64,000 nt of DNA from Bacteroidetes bacterium HGW-Bacteroidetes-1 (GCA_002842755.1 PHDU01000001.1:1-64000), one strand, 5' to 3'; numbered from the stretch's first letter, positions 28,459 through 39,435 are shown. The notes: generated by a model from the letters alone, not told the origin. Made by a program: numbers and translations.

Positions 28459-30645
28459 TTAATCTATACGTGTTACGCGTTCAACACCCTGGACTTTACT
28501 TATACGGTGAATTAGCTGATCAAGATGATCTGTATCTTTTATCTGAAGTAAAATTTTTCCATTGAAACGACCATCCCGTGAATCAAAGCTGATACTCCGC
28601 ATGATGACTTTTAGGTCGTTGGAAATCAACTTTGTAATTTCACCTACCAAGCCTAATGTATCCTGACCTACTACACGGATAGCCGCCTGAAAAGTGGGAT
28701 TATCTTTCGCCTCTTTCCATTTCACTTTAAGAAACCTATAACCATATCTTGTCTTTAACCTTAATGCATTCGGACAGGAAGTTCTGTGAATGGTTATCCC
28801 AGTATTAATGGTAACAAATCCAAAAACATCATCGCCTGGAATGGGATTACAGCATTTTGCAAGTTTAAAATTAACATTGCTTATATTGTCGTCTATCAAT
28901 AAAAAATCATCCTTTGAGTCAGACTTTAATGAATGTTTAACTTCCTGTGGTTGCTCTGTCTGCTCATGTCGTGCACTTACCTTTTCATCTGAGCTAAGAC
29001 TTACAAGGTGTTTTTTTAGTTCAACAAGGTTCAATTTTTCAGTTGCAATCATATGATATAATTGCACCGATGAAGATGTTTTATAGTATTTAACAAGGTG
29101 GTTGATTATATCATCAGAATAAGTAATTTTCCAGTTTTTTAGTTTTCTTAATAATAATCCCTTACCAATCTCGGCCTCTTTTAACTCCTCCTCTTTCAAA
29201 TACCGCTTTATCTTACTTTTCGCTCTATCAGTATTAACAAAGCCCAGCCAATCATGCTTTGGTGATTGTTTTTTACTGGTTAAAATCTCCACTTTGTCGC
29301 CATTCTGCAGTACATGTCTGATGGGTACAATACGGTTATTAACCCTTGCTCCATTGCAGGTTGAACCAACTTGTGTGTGGACCTCATACGCAAAGTCCAA
29401 TACAGTAGAACCACCGTTCAATTGTTTAAGGTCACCATTGGGTGTAAAAATAAAAATCTTATCGTATTGATTTTGTTTTCGTTTGTAAGAATCAAAACGT
29501 ATCTGATCCGGGTTGTCCAGTACATCTCTCACTTGATTAAGCCAGTCTTCGGCTTCCTTTTTACCTTGTTGTTCTTTGTACATCCAATGTGCAGCCTGGC
29601 CTTTTTCTGCGACTATATCCATTCGCTCCGAACGAATCTGAACTTCAACCCATTTGTCATCAGGTGCTTTCAGGGTGGTGTGAAGCGACTCATAGCCTGA
29701 TGCTTTTGGTGTAGTTATCCAATCTCTCAATCTTTTCGGATTTGGGCTATATAAGTTAGTCACAATTGAATATACTCTCCAGCAGTCTTCTTTTTCCTTT
29801 TTGGGACTACTTCTCGTAATAATACGCATAGCAAACAGATCATAAACCTGTTCAAAATCAACATTTTGATCTCTCATCTTTGCCCAAATACTGGGTATCG
29901 ATTTAGTTCTCCATTTAATAGAGCAATCTAAACCCTGTTCTTTTAACTGCTCTTCGATAGGCTGAATGAGATGACTCATGAACAGATCCTGTTTATCCTT
30001 GCTGGCTTTTATCTTCTCACTAATAGAGTCAAACATGCTTGGATTTTCAAATCTCATCACCCTTTCTTCAAACTCAGCTTTTATGGAATAAAGACCCAAA
30101 CGATGCGTGATAGGGATATAAAAATGCTTAACTTCCAAAATAAACTTTTCTATCTTTTTTCCGTTTGAATCTTCAGGGGATCTGAGGTCATAAAGGCGAT
30201 GAGCAACCTTTAGAAGTATTACTCGAATATCTTCAATTAAAGAGAGAAAGAGTTTTCTGAATTGGTCAGAGTGGAATGAAAGACGCTCGGTTGGCAATTC
30301 TGAAATCTTTCTAAATCCCTTTATAATGATGGATACATCCTTATTATAACGGGTCTCCAATTGAACTGATTTTTCATAGCCAGATACCTCCATTCCATGC
30401 AAAAGTGCAGCAATGACTGTTGATGTTCTGAGTCCAATTTCAACAACTGCGATACGTGCCACTTCAAGGTAGTGCATAATCATTGGCTTGCCACTTGCCA
30501 GCATTTTGCCCTCATACAAAGTTGAGGCCTCTTGAAAAGCTTGTTTGATTAATTCTTTCTCTTCAGCAGATACAGTTTTATCGAGTGAGCCAAGTAATTG
30601 CTGAAACGCCTGTTGAATCATTTGTTGATCTGTCATGCTTTCCAT
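28459..30645 (-). CDS. RelA/SpoT family (p)ppGpp synthetase
   Basis: synthetase core VYDLFAMRIITR, NPKRLRDWITTPKASGYESLHTTL, TGS and ACT regions. Confidence 0.95.
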   Translation of the reverse strand: MESMTDQQMIQQAFQQLLGSLDKTVSAEEKELIKQAFQEASTLYEGKMLASGKPMIMHYLEVARIAVVEIGLRTSTVIAALLHGMEVSGYEKSVQLETRYNKDVSIIIKGFRKISELPTERLSFHSDQFRKLFLSLIEDIRVILLKVAHRLYDLRSPEDSNGKKIEKFILEVKHFYIPITHRLGLYSIKAEFEERVMRFENPSMFDSISEKIKASKDKQDLFMSHLIQPIEEQLKEQGLDCSIKWRTKSIPSIWAKMRDQNVDFEQVYDLFAMRIITRSSPKKEKEDCWRVYSIVTNLYSPNPKRLRDWITTPKASGYESLHTTLKAPDDKWVEVQIRSERMDIVAEKGQAAHWMYKEQQGKKEAEDWLNQVRDVLDNPDQIRFDSYKRKQNQYDKIFIFTPNGDLKQLNGGSTVLDFAYEVHTQVGSTCNGARVNNRIVPIRHVLQNGDKVEILTSKKQSPKHDWLGFVNTDRAKSKIKRYLKEEELKEAEIGKGLLLRKLKNWKITYSDDIINHLVKYYKTSSSVQLYHMIATEKLNLVELKKHLVSLSSDEKVSARHEQTEQPQEVKHSLKSDSKDDFLLIDDNISNVNFKLAKCCNPIPGDDVFGFVTINTGITIHRTSCPNALRLKTRYGYRFLKVKWKEAKDNPTFQAAIRVVGQDTLGLVGEITKLISNDLKVIMRSISFDSRDGRFNGKILLQIKDTDHLDQLIHRISKVQGVERVTRID

Positions 30646-30733
30646 GAAGTAATGCGTATAATTCTACTAAAAAAAACGTTTGCACCTTATTATGATACAA
30701 ACGTTTTATTCTGTTCAATTTGTAATCATCCTA

Positions 30734-31744
30734 TTATTTTTTTCCAGAGCCAAGTTCTTTACCCGAACCCGGCTGGTTTTGATTTCCAGATTCTGAGATA
30801 CTCTCACGCATCCTTGTGTCAGCCTGAATATTCTGAAATTTATAATAATCCATAATACCAAGATTACCCGATTTGAAGGCTTCAGCTATTGCCTGAGGAA
30901 TAAGAGCTTCAGCTTGAATTACATTGGCTCTGGCTTCTTGTGCTTTTGCTTTCATTTCTTGCTCTAATGCTACAGCCATTGCTCTTCGTTCTTCAGCTTT
31001 CGCCTGTGCAATATTCTTGTCAGCCTGTGCCTGATCCATCTGAAGTACTGCACCAATATTCTTACCAATATCAATATCGGCAATATCAATGGATAAAATT
31101 TCAAATGCTGTTCCGGAATCGAGTCCCTTTCGTAAAACCACTTTTGAAATTGAATCCGGATTTTCCAGTACAGATTTATGAGAATCGGCTGACCCAATTG
31201 AAGATACAATTCCTTCACCAACTCGGGCCAAAACAGTTTCTTCTCCTGCACCTCCAACCAACTGTCGAATATTTGCTCTAACGGTTACACGTGCAATAGC
31301 AATGAGCTGTATTCCATCTTTGGCAACAGCTGCTACTTTTTTTGTGTCAATTACTTTTGGGTTCACTGACATCTGAACAGCCAACAGAACATCACGACCT
31401 GCAAGGTCAATCGCTGTTGCAGTTTTAAAATTCAGTTCGATATTTGCTTTATCAGCAGAAATCAATGCATTCACAACTTGCTGAACCCTTCCTCCTGCAA
31501 GAAAATGCGCTTCAAGATCATCACGCTCTAATCTTATTCCTGCTTTTGTAGCAGCAATCAAACTATTAACAATAACTGAAGGCGGGACTTTGCGCCATCT
31601 CATCAAGATCAGTTGAAGTAACGAAATTCTTACCCCTGATACGAGTGCGGTAAACCACAATCCCACAGGTATGAAATAAAACAGGAACCAAATCAAAAAT
31701 ATGGCACCTAATCCAATTGCAATAATTACATACATTTCTTCCAT
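30734..31744 (-). CDS. floA: flotillin-like FloA (UPF0365)
   Basis: [44 protein letters not shown]. Confidence 0.93.
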   Translation of the reverse strand: MEEMYVIIAIGLGAIFLIWFLFYFIPVGLWFTALVSGVRISLLQLILMRWRKVPPSVIVNSLIAATKAGIRLERDDLEAHFLAGGRVQQVVNALISADKANIELNFKTATAIDLAGRDVLLAVQMSVNPKVIDTKKVAAVAKDGIQLIAIARVTVRANIRQLVGGAGEETVLARVGEGIVSSIGSADSHKSVLENPDSISKVVLRKGLDSGTAFEILSIDIADIDIGKNIGAVLQMDQAQADKNIAQAKAEERRAMAVALEQEMKAKAQEARANVIQAEALIPQAIAEAFKSGNLGIMDYYKFQNIQADTRMRESISESGNQNQPGSGKELGSGKK

Positions 31745-31747
31745 CTT

Positions 31748-32215
31748 CTATAAAGTTTTAGATTTAATAATAATTTTACTTCCTTCGATTTTCAAAATTT
31801 CAATATCTGTTTCTTCGTCAATGAATTCTGATCGGGACTGAACTTCAAATATAGTATCACTAATATAAGCTTTACCTACTGGAGCACAACGTGTTATTGT
31901 TCTACCAACATCACCAACTTTCACGATATCAGTATTAACTGTATTCACTTTTCCATCAATATTTGTTTTTAACATGGCTTTGTCCCACGTTTTTGATCGA
32001 AGAGCATAAACTAAAGCAGCCAGATTTATTACAATAGTTCCTAGCAAAACATAAATTCCAACAGTAGTTCCCATTCTGCTAAATGAAAGATAAATTGCAG
32101 TTGCCATAAGGCCAAAACCTAAAACGCCTGCAAATCCACCCCCTGGAATAACCAGTATTTCAAGAAGAACCATCAGGAGGCCCAAACCAATTAAAACTAG
32201 AATAACTGTCCACAT
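31748..32215 (-). CDS. NfeD-like membrane protein
   Basis: hydrophobic helices plus C-terminal OB-like GKAYISDTIFEVQSRSEFIDEETDIEILKIEGSKIIIK; adjacent to floA. Confidence 0.85.
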   Translation of the reverse strand: MWTVILVLIGLGLLMVLLEILVIPGGGFAGVLGFGLMATAIYLSFSRMGTTVGIYVLLGTIVINLAALVYALRSKTWDKAMLKTNIDGKVNTVNTDIVKVGDVGRTITRCAPVGKAYISDTIFEVQSRSEFIDEETDIEILKIEGSKIIIKSKTL

Positions 32216-32222
32216 AAAATAC

Positions 32223-32495
32223 TTATTGAATGCTTGCTGTTAGATTTCTGTTCCTAAACTCTTCATAAACGGGCTTTAATTCATAAAGAGGCCCTGATTT
32301 CACCGCACACTTTCCTTTAAAATGCACAATCCATGTACAAGTCTCTGCTTGCTCAAGACTGTGATTGCATACCTCAATCAATGTTTCAATCACAAAATCA
32401 AATGTATTGAAATCATCATTAAACAAAACTATTTCCTTTGGCTCATCTTCCTGCACCTGTGAGAAATCAACCGGAAGTTCTTTTTGCTTTACCAT
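32223..32495 (-). CDS. clpS: ATP-dependent Clp protease adaptor ClpS
   Basis: IVLFNDDFNTFDFVIETLIEVCNHSLEQAE. Confidence 0.9.
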   Translation of the reverse strand: MVKQKELPVDFSQVQEDEPKEIVLFNDDFNTFDFVIETLIEVCNHSLEQAETCTWIVHFKGKCAVKSGPLYELKPVYEEFRNRNLTASIQ

Positions 32496-32729
32496 ATTTT
32501 ATAATACTGATTGATGCGTTAAAGATACAAAAATATGATGTTGAATCAATAATTGGTTAAAATCAATGTTAAAAAAATGCCAACCAGCGATAACCCGATC
32601 TTAAGCGATTGATTGCTTAACATTTAAGTCTATTTAATTGATCAACATTTATATCTTGGTAGCTTTAAAATAAATATTTATTAAACTGAACACACTATTG
32701 TATTTGAATGAAATCAATACTTTTGATGT

Positions 32730-33383
32730 ATGAATAGCTCCAATACTTACAATGCAAATTTCATTGCACTATTGAAATGCAGGCTTTTAGATCCATTACC
32801 TGGTGATAAGGCACATTTAACTTTAGAGCCTGAAACACGGAAAAAATTCAAATTTCAATTCAATCACACCTCTCCTGCTCGTGAAAGCGCTGTTCTGATA
32901 CTTTTATTTCCTGAAAATGATGGTATTGCTACCGTTTTAATAAAAAGAAATGAATACGAAGGTATTCATAGCGGACAAGTGGCATTTCCTGGTGGAAAAA
33001 AAGAAGATCAGGATAACAGCGACTATGATATTGCATTGCGTGAAGCACATGAAGAGATTGGCATCTTAAAGTATGATGTTGAAATTCTTGGCAAGCTATC
33101 GAAGATCTATATACCCCCAAGCAACTATAATGTTCAACCAATTGTTGGATGGATTTCATATAAACCCAATTTTGTAAGGCAACAATCAGAGGTAGCACTG
33201 ATATTTAATGTAGCGATACACGAACTGCTTAATCCACATAATTTACAGACAAAAACCATTGTTTTAAACGATGGCATTTCAATAAATGTTCCATGCTACT
33301 ATCTTAAAGAACAGATAGTCTGGGGAGCAACATCAATGATTTTAAGTGAGTTTATCGAAATACTAAAAGATATCTCAAATTAG
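32730..33383 (+). CDS. NUDIX hydrolase (CoA pyrophosphatase-like)
   Basis: SGQVAFPGGKKEDQDNSDYDIALREAHEEIGI Nudix box. Confidence 0.88.
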   Translation: MNSSNTYNANFIALLKCRLLDPLPGDKAHLTLEPETRKKFKFQFNHTSPARESAVLILLFPENDGIATVLIKRNEYEGIHSGQVAFPGGKKEDQDNSDYDIALREAHEEIGILKYDVEILGKLSKIYIPPSNYNVQPIVGWISYKPNFVRQQSEVALIFNVAIHELLNPHNLQTKTIVLNDGISINVPCYYLKEQIVWGATSMILSEFIEILKDISN

Positions 33384-33799
33384 AGCACTACTATCTTACT
33401 CGTTATTTCGGCACCTTTTTTTAACAATTCACTCACTCCACAATATCTTTCTTGTGACAAACTGACAGCTTTCTCTAACTTTTCCACATCAAGATTTTCA
33501 CCTTTAAACATGTAAGTAAGATGAATTTTATGATAATATTTTGGATGTTCTTCGGTAAGCTCTCCCTCAACTTCAACATTAAACCAACTTGGCTCAACAC
33601 GCATTTTTTTTAAAATAGAAACTACATCCATCCCGGTGCAGCCTCCCAAAGATGCTAATGTCAGAGGTTTTGGACGCGGACCGGCATTATGGCCACCAAC
33701 TGTTTCATCTGCATCAATAATTAATTTGAAACCATTAACATCAGCTTCAAATGACATATCACCTGTCCAGGTAACATCAACTTTATTATTCATATTCAA
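33380..33799 (-). CDS. OsmC family protein
   Basis: PKPLTLASLGGCTGMDVVSILKKMR. Confidence 0.88.
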   Translation of the reverse strand: MNMNNKVDVTWTGDMSFEADVNGFKLIIDADETVGGHNAGPRPKPLTLASLGGCTGMDVVSILKKMRVEPSWFNVEVEGELTEEHPKYYHKIHLTYMFKGENLDVEKLEKAVSLSQERYCGVSELLKKGAEITSKIVVL

Positions 33800-33802
33800 T
33801 TT

Positions 33803-34861
33803 TTATTTATTAAAACCAATAAATCCTGGAATAATTCCAGATTTTAATGAGTCAATAATTATGCCATCCGACCTAAACCTAAATACATATCCATTTTGCA
33901 TATAGTTTCCTGCGTCGGTAACAATCACTTCAGAAGATTCTGGCTCAATCGCCAAAGCAAAGTAATTTCTGTTTCCCTCCTCTACAAATTCTGTATCAGG
34001 AAGGTCATTGTCCTGAATACTCATCCTAAATATTCCATTATTCAAATAATAAAGGGTATCCTTTGTTCCATTTAATGTCAATTGTTCAGGAGCCATCTCA
34101 ATTTGAGGGAAATCAAATCTTTTCTCAATGACTAATGTTTTCGGATTGATTCTAAACAGAGCAGGTATTTCATCGTTCATAAAACCTCCGCTGCATAAAA
34201 CCCAAAGTTTATTATCTTTATCAAGCACCATACTGTTGGGCTCTTTTGCAACCACAATACTGTCAATCAGCTGATCCAGACCAATATCAATCACCTGAAT
34301 CGTGTTATTTGATGCTGTTTGATTGTATTGAGACCAATTAGCCGCGAAAACATTATTTTCAAAAAGAACCAACTGCTCTGTGCTTTTCCCGGTTTGAATC
34401 GTTCCTAATGGTTGCATGGTAGATGTTTGAAAGACAAATATTCCTGGCGTATAAATATCTGAGACATAAGATTTTTCAGCATCAATAACACAAACATATC
34501 GGGGAGAATGTAAGTTACTTATCTTACCAGCCAATTTGCCAGTTGAAGCATTGATGGCCCAAATTGTACCACTATTGTTTAAAACAATAAAAGCTATATG
34601 TTTCCAGAATGTCATGCTCTGCGCTACATCTCCCAATGGAATACCGTTTTTTTGATAAAAAAGATTATTCTTTATTTGAAGTGATTCATAACTGTAATAA
34701 GAAAGGGAAGCATTTCCTGCAGTATAATTTCCTTGGTTCAGTATATAAAAACCACTGCCAAGCTTCTGTTCAGCAATGGGTGGTTCTTCAACGATGTCCA
34801 TTTTGCTGCAAGAGAATAGGAAAAACAAAAGAAAACAACAAATTCTATGCCTTGTGTTCAT
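33803..34861 (-). CDS. DUF5074/YncE-like beta-propeller lipoprotein (BtuG-like)
   Basis: lipobox FLFSCSK; GSGFYILNQGNYTAGNASLSYYS; propeller repeats; in B12-riboswitch operon. Confidence 0.7.
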   Translation of the reverse strand: MNTRHRICCFLLFFLFSCSKMDIVEEPPIAEQKLGSGFYILNQGNYTAGNASLSYYSYESLQIKNNLFYQKNGIPLGDVAQSMTFWKHIAFIVLNNSGTIWAINASTGKLAGKISNLHSPRYVCVIDAEKSYVSDIYTPGIFVFQTSTMQPLGTIQTGKSTEQLVLFENNVFAANWSQYNQTASNNTIQVIDIGLDQLIDSIVVAKEPNSMVLDKDNKLWVLCSGGFMNDEIPALFRINPKTLVIEKRFDFPQIEMAPEQLTLNGTKDTLYYLNNGIFRMSIQDNDLPDTEFVEEGNRNYFALAIEPESSEVIVTDAGNYMQNGYVFRFRSDGIIIDSLKSGIIPGFIGFNK

Positions 34862-34880
34862 ATCTTTCTAAAATTTCATT

Positions 34881-36851
34881 TTAATTCTTGAGGTTATCAT
34901 TTCTACTTTCAAAATGATAGTTTAAAACCATCTCAAAATTTCTTCCCGGCATAGGACGCCATATAACTGCCTGATAGCTTTTATCAAAGATATTATTCAC
35001 TTTAAAAGAAGCACTCCACCTTTTTAGTTGATAGCCAATTGACAGATGATGAAGCGTATAAGCTGGTAGTTGGGTAAAAAATTGATCATTATCAGCAAAA
35101 GTAGTGTTGCGAATACCTGTATAATCGATACTATAATTTATGAAAGCTTTGTGATAGTTCATATAAAGAAAAGCGTTGCCATGGTATCTTGGTATGTAGA
35201 TTAACTGTTTTCCCGAGACATCTTCAATTTTAGCAACCGGACTTTCATCCGTTGTGACGGTATAGGCAAAATTCGTAATCACCTGAAAATTGATAGGGTA
35301 TACATCAAATTTTAAAAACTGATGCCACTCTAATCCACGGGCAAAAACACGTGCTATGTTTTCAGGAACCCAATAACGATAGGCAGTAGGTCGCCATTGT
35401 ATCCAGTCTCTCACATCAGAAAGGTAAGCTGAAAAACGCAACTTCAAATGCCCCGACTCCATTTCAGGCTTCCACGTTGCACCAAATTCTGTGCTAAAGC
35501 CTTTCTCTTGTTTCAAAGCAGCATTTCCTCCCGGAAACCAAAATAAATCATTCATTGTAGGGTATCTGAATATTTTGCTGGCTCCAAAATTTAAGTAAAG
35601 TGAGCGGACTCTTTTAGGGTTAATTTGTAATTCAATGGCAGGACTTATGCCTTCAGGTAGATTATTAATCCAATCATAGCGGAACATAAGCTTTCCTTTT
35701 GAATAAGGATTGATGTTAGTCTCTACACCTATCATTGAAGAAGTTTTTATCCTACTTTGATCACTTTCATAATTGTTGGTTTTAACAGACTCAACGTCAT
35801 AGAGCATTTGTGCAATTAATTTTGTATTCTTTGATATTTGATGCTCAGTCACAAAACTGTTCATCCAGACTTTTGACTCGTTTTTGGAATCGATCCTTGT
35901 AACAATAACATAAGGAGCTAAAGCACTGTTGGTCATCAAAAAGTAGTGCTGATTTTCAAAAAAAAGCGCAGTTTTCGCCTCAATTTTTCCACCTTTCCAA
36001 TACCGTTTAAATCCTAAGATGTTTCTATGAAAACGATCATTTTGAAATTCTTTGGGATCTCCACCCCTCTCCAGATTGGTCATAATAGGAGGCAAATTTC
36101 TGTCATTCCATTGATTCCAGCTTGTAAAATTCAGAAGGTTCTTTCCAAAATTCAGATTAACTTCCTGTAAGAACCCCATATTGTGATAATCAGCATTTTT
36201 CTGGTTCATATATTGGTGAGGCCAGGATGCAGTATTTAAGTATCTGAAATTATTTTCACTTGATTTTTTAAACAATCTGGTCTTGACTTGTAATTTTTTG
36301 CCACCATATGAAACAGACCCAAATGAACCGAATGTATTGAAGTCTCCAAAAGATTGTCTAAAATCAACTGTCAATCCTGTATTAAAAATAACTGCATTTT
36401 CAAGCTCAACCAACCCTCCAGCGCCTCCTGGTCGGTTGACGGCAGAGCCACTCCAGGCCAGACTCACATGATCGACAAAATAAACTGGTATCACCGAAAA
36501 GTCAATTTGGCCTAGCTGTGGTCCGTTGACCGGAAATCCATTCCACAATACAGTGGTATGATTGGCTGTTGTTCCTCGAAATGATGCAGTTGACAATCCA
36601 CCTGGACCATTTGATTTGATATATAGGTTGCTATGAAGGTGCATCAAATCGGATAAACTGCCAGCAGAAAATGATCTTAATGCCAGTGTGTCAAGTTTTT
36701 GAACAGAAAATTGCCTTTCAACATCCAGTGCCTTAGCTCTCACTTCAACCTGTATAAGTTGAATCGTATCAGGAATTTCAGCTTTTGAATAAACTACTGA
36801 AGCCTGCATACATATGAGAATAAGCACCATCTGTAAGGTAATAAATTTCAT
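34881..36851 (-). CDS. TonB-dependent outer-membrane receptor (BtuB-like)
   Basis: plug GPGGLSTASFRGTTANHTTVLWNGFPVNGPQLGQIDFSVIP; C-terminal VWRPMPGRNFEMVLNYHF; cobalamin riboswitch upstream. Confidence 0.9.
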   Translation of the reverse strand: MKFITLQMVLILICMQASVVYSKAEIPDTIQLIQVEVRAKALDVERQFSVQKLDTLALRSFSAGSLSDLMHLHSNLYIKSNGPGGLSTASFRGTTANHTTVLWNGFPVNGPQLGQIDFSVIPVYFVDHVSLAWSGSAVNRPGGAGGLVELENAVIFNTGLTVDFRQSFGDFNTFGSFGSVSYGGKKLQVKTRLFKKSSENNFRYLNTASWPHQYMNQKNADYHNMGFLQEVNLNFGKNLLNFTSWNQWNDRNLPPIMTNLERGGDPKEFQNDRFHRNILGFKRYWKGGKIEAKTALFFENQHYFLMTNSALAPYVIVTRIDSKNESKVWMNSFVTEHQISKNTKLIAQMLYDVESVKTNNYESDQSRIKTSSMIGVETNINPYSKGKLMFRYDWINNLPEGISPAIELQINPKRVRSLYLNFGASKIFRYPTMNDLFWFPGGNAALKQEKGFSTEFGATWKPEMESGHLKLRFSAYLSDVRDWIQWRPTAYRYWVPENIARVFARGLEWHQFLKFDVYPINFQVITNFAYTVTTDESPVAKIEDVSGKQLIYIPRYHGNAFLYMNYHKAFINYSIDYTGIRNTTFADNDQFFTQLPAYTLHHLSIGYQLKRWSASFKVNNIFDKSYQAVIWRPMPGRNFEMVLNYHFESRNDNLKN

Positions 36852-37840
36852 CGCTTGAATATTTTAAACGAATAAATCGATTCCGCATTCTCAATTTTAA
36901 GCAAATAAATCCCTGACTTCAAGGATGCAAGAGGAATAGAATTGTTTTGTCCAAAAATTTGATGCTCAAATATCTTTTGTCCATTCAAATCGAAAAGGCT
37001 AACCATAGAAGATTCAATATCATCACTATAAATGGTTATTACATTGGTAAACGGATTTGGAAAAACAGAAAAAATAATGCCGGAAAATTCTTCAAATCCT
37101 GTATTATTTTCATTGTGAATCACTCCGACAGCATCCAGATCAAAACCGGATGATGGAAAGGGCGTTGGCCATGGATCATTGATCATGTGACCTTGGGCAT
37201 CTTGCGAGCCATTGATAGGATTGAGTGTTCCAACAACATCTATCACCCGGATATGAGTGATACGATTAAGGTCAATGTCACTGCTCTGCGGCAGATCATT
37301 CAAATCAAAAGGCACTCCGTACAAGCCTCTGTACTTTCCTGCCAGATTGTTTACTTTCTGTGCTTCGATTGTTCCAAAGGTTGCAATTTGAATTTCTGTC
37401 TGAGTAAGTGAAACAGATGGAAACCTTTCGTAATGAACCCCATCACTACTCGCTTCAACATGAGCCAACTCAAGAAATAAATCATCAAAACTATTTTCAA
37501 AAACTGCAAAATCAGCTCCAGGACCATTTCTTAAGGGAATTGCAAATTGAAGGATTGCCGCTCCCCCATCACCCAAACTAATAGCATTCAAATCGGCTTT
37601 CCCTGTTCCTGCTGTTATTTCTCCAAAAGATGCATACCCTTTTTCCGGATCGTCTATCTGAACCAAACCGCGAACAATGGAGCATTCTGCTGCCCATGCA
37701 ACAAATATACTGCTATCAGCATGAATGGCATCTGTACCTTCCTGTCCGGCGGGTGGTGCGTATTGCCCATTTACTTTAACACCACCATAGGCAAGCAGCA
37801 ATATTACAATGATTTGAAATCTAAAAGCAGTAAATTTCAT
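36848..37840 (-). CDS. secreted T9SS C-terminal-domain protein (putative B12-acquisition surface protein)
   Basis: signal peptide; GPGADFAVFENSFDD; C-terminal FPNPFTNVITIYSD...LKSGIYLLKIENAESIYSFKIFKR. Confidence 0.75.
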   Translation of the reverse strand: MKFTAFRFQIIVILLLAYGGVKVNGQYAPPAGQEGTDAIHADSSIFVAWAAECSIVRGLVQIDDPEKGYASFGEITAGTGKADLNAISLGDGGAAILQFAIPLRNGPGADFAVFENSFDDLFLELAHVEASSDGVHYERFPSVSLTQTEIQIATFGTIEAQKVNNLAGKYRGLYGVPFDLNDLPQSSDIDLNRITHIRVIDVVGTLNPINGSQDAQGHMINDPWPTPFPSSGFDLDAVGVIHNENNTGFEEFSGIIFSVFPNPFTNVITIYSDDIESSMVSLFDLNGQKIFEHQIFGQNNSIPLASLKSGIYLLKIENAESIYSFKIFKR

Positions 37841-37849
37841 AATAAATTG

Positions 37850-39142
37850 CTATAGTTTCAGAAATTTAGTACTCACCGAAATCCCATCTTTATCTAAATA
37901 AATCAATGTATAAAACCCTTTTTTCAGGTAAGAAACATCCACTTCGTTTGAACCATTTCCATTGTCGGAAGACGAATTCATAACCACTTGCCCAACAGCG
38001 TTTAAAATGCTCAGTTTATAAGTGTGATGTAATTTGCTATAAGAAAAGAAAAGTTTATCCGAAACAGGGTTTGGAGAAACAGATAGCTTTTCTGATTTCT
38101 GCTCTGCTACCTGAGAAATATTTCTATAATCAAAAACCAAACTCTCGGCAGATATTCCAGCCTCAAATGTGTCGGTCTGATTTCCGGATAAATCAAAAAT
38201 ATGTCCTTCTCCAAACGAGAAGTAATCTGTTGTTGTTGCAAAGAAGGATTGTGATAATGCATCAAATGCAACATCTGCAAAATATGTAAAATTAGCCGAC
38301 CCGGGATCACCAACAATCACTGCCTGTGAAATCTGACGCGTGTCTAAGTTAATAGAGCCAATACCATTGTCTATCAGCAGGTATAAAAGATTGTCATGAA
38401 TTGCAACACCTTTGTTTATCACATGCGGAAAAGAAGAATGTTCAGTCTCCAATGTTTCAGGATTGATAAAGGAAATATTTCCGGTTGAAATACCCCACGG
38501 AGTTCGATTTACTGATACTATTAAATCATTGTATTTAAATAGGTTATAGATTCCTGCTCCGGCTTCACCCAAATTTAGCTCCTCAATAAAGCTTCCATCC
38601 AAAGCATTCAGAACGGCAATTTTTCCAACGGCACTCGTCCAATCACCTGGTACTGCAACGAAAATCCTATTGCCCCACTCAACCATTCCGGCTGCCTCAC
38701 CAGTTACTTCAGTAACAACAGACAATTGTTCCAAGGTAATCTTATTGTAAATTTTAATAAAATTTTCGGTCTCAGGATACTGGATTGAAACAAAGAGCAA
38801 GTCACCGGAAATAAGCATCATGCGTGGACCTGAGATTGAGGTGGAGGCTATTTTCTCAAAGGAATTCATATCGTACTTAACGATAGAATCAAGAGCCGCT
38901 ACATAAAGGAAATCATTATCGACCAAGGCATGTTGAACTGCCTGTGTTTTGATTTCACCAAAGGTGTTTTGAGAAAAATTCAACGGATCTAAAGACGTAA
39001 GAGTTACAAAATCGTCAGGATTCGAAAACGAGCCTCCTGAAGCTATTATAAGTTGATTGAGAACTTGCTGGCCTGTTGCTGCCAAACCGAATGATAGCAT
39101 CAACGCAATCATTGTTGATTTTAGAAATTTAGTACGACACAT
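37850..39142 (-). CDS. secreted beta-propeller protein with T9SS sorting domain
   Basis: propeller repeats; C-terminal VSPNPVSDKLFFSYS...LKKGFYTLIYLDKDGISVSTKFLKL. Confidence 0.75.
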   Translation of the reverse strand: MCRTKFLKSTMIALMLSFGLAATGQQVLNQLIIASGGSFSNPDDFVTLTSLDPLNFSQNTFGEIKTQAVQHALVDNDFLYVAALDSIVKYDMNSFEKIASTSISGPRMMLISGDLLFVSIQYPETENFIKIYNKITLEQLSVVTEVTGEAAGMVEWGNRIFVAVPGDWTSAVGKIAVLNALDGSFIEELNLGEAGAGIYNLFKYNDLIVSVNRTPWGISTGNISFINPETLETEHSSFPHVINKGVAIHDNLLYLLIDNGIGSINLDTRQISQAVIVGDPGSANFTYFADVAFDALSQSFFATTTDYFSFGEGHIFDLSGNQTDTFEAGISAESLVFDYRNISQVAEQKSEKLSVSPNPVSDKLFFSYSKLHHTYKLSILNAVGQVVMNSSSDNGNGSNEVDVSYLKKGFYTLIYLDKDGISVSTKFLKL

Positions 39143-39254
39143 AAAAATGGTTTTAAGGTTAAAGTCATAAACACATTACCTCAAAACTCCAGGAAATTTG
39201 TCGAGATCTTATAGGTTTCGACAAGCTTTTATCCCGAAAGCTTTGTTTACAAAA

Positions 39255-39435
39255 TGATTTTGGCAGGTCTTCTGACTTACTCTCTTTTGGAGCCTTCCCA
39301 TCTGATTGCGATCAGGACAGTGGCATTTGATTCCAAAAGTTTATTCAATGAGCTTACAGCAGCGGGTACTGTCCGGGTTTTACACCCGATTCCCTATTAA
39401 GTCCTGAACATGCATTGTGTTCGGACACCATAATC
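39255..39435 (-). promoter_or_regulatory. cobalamin riboswitch
   Basis: minus-strand ...GGGAATCGGGTGTAAAACCCGGACAGTACCCGCTGCTGTAAGC...GATGGGAAGGC...AGTCAGAAGACCTGCC (B12 box). Confidence 0.95.
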
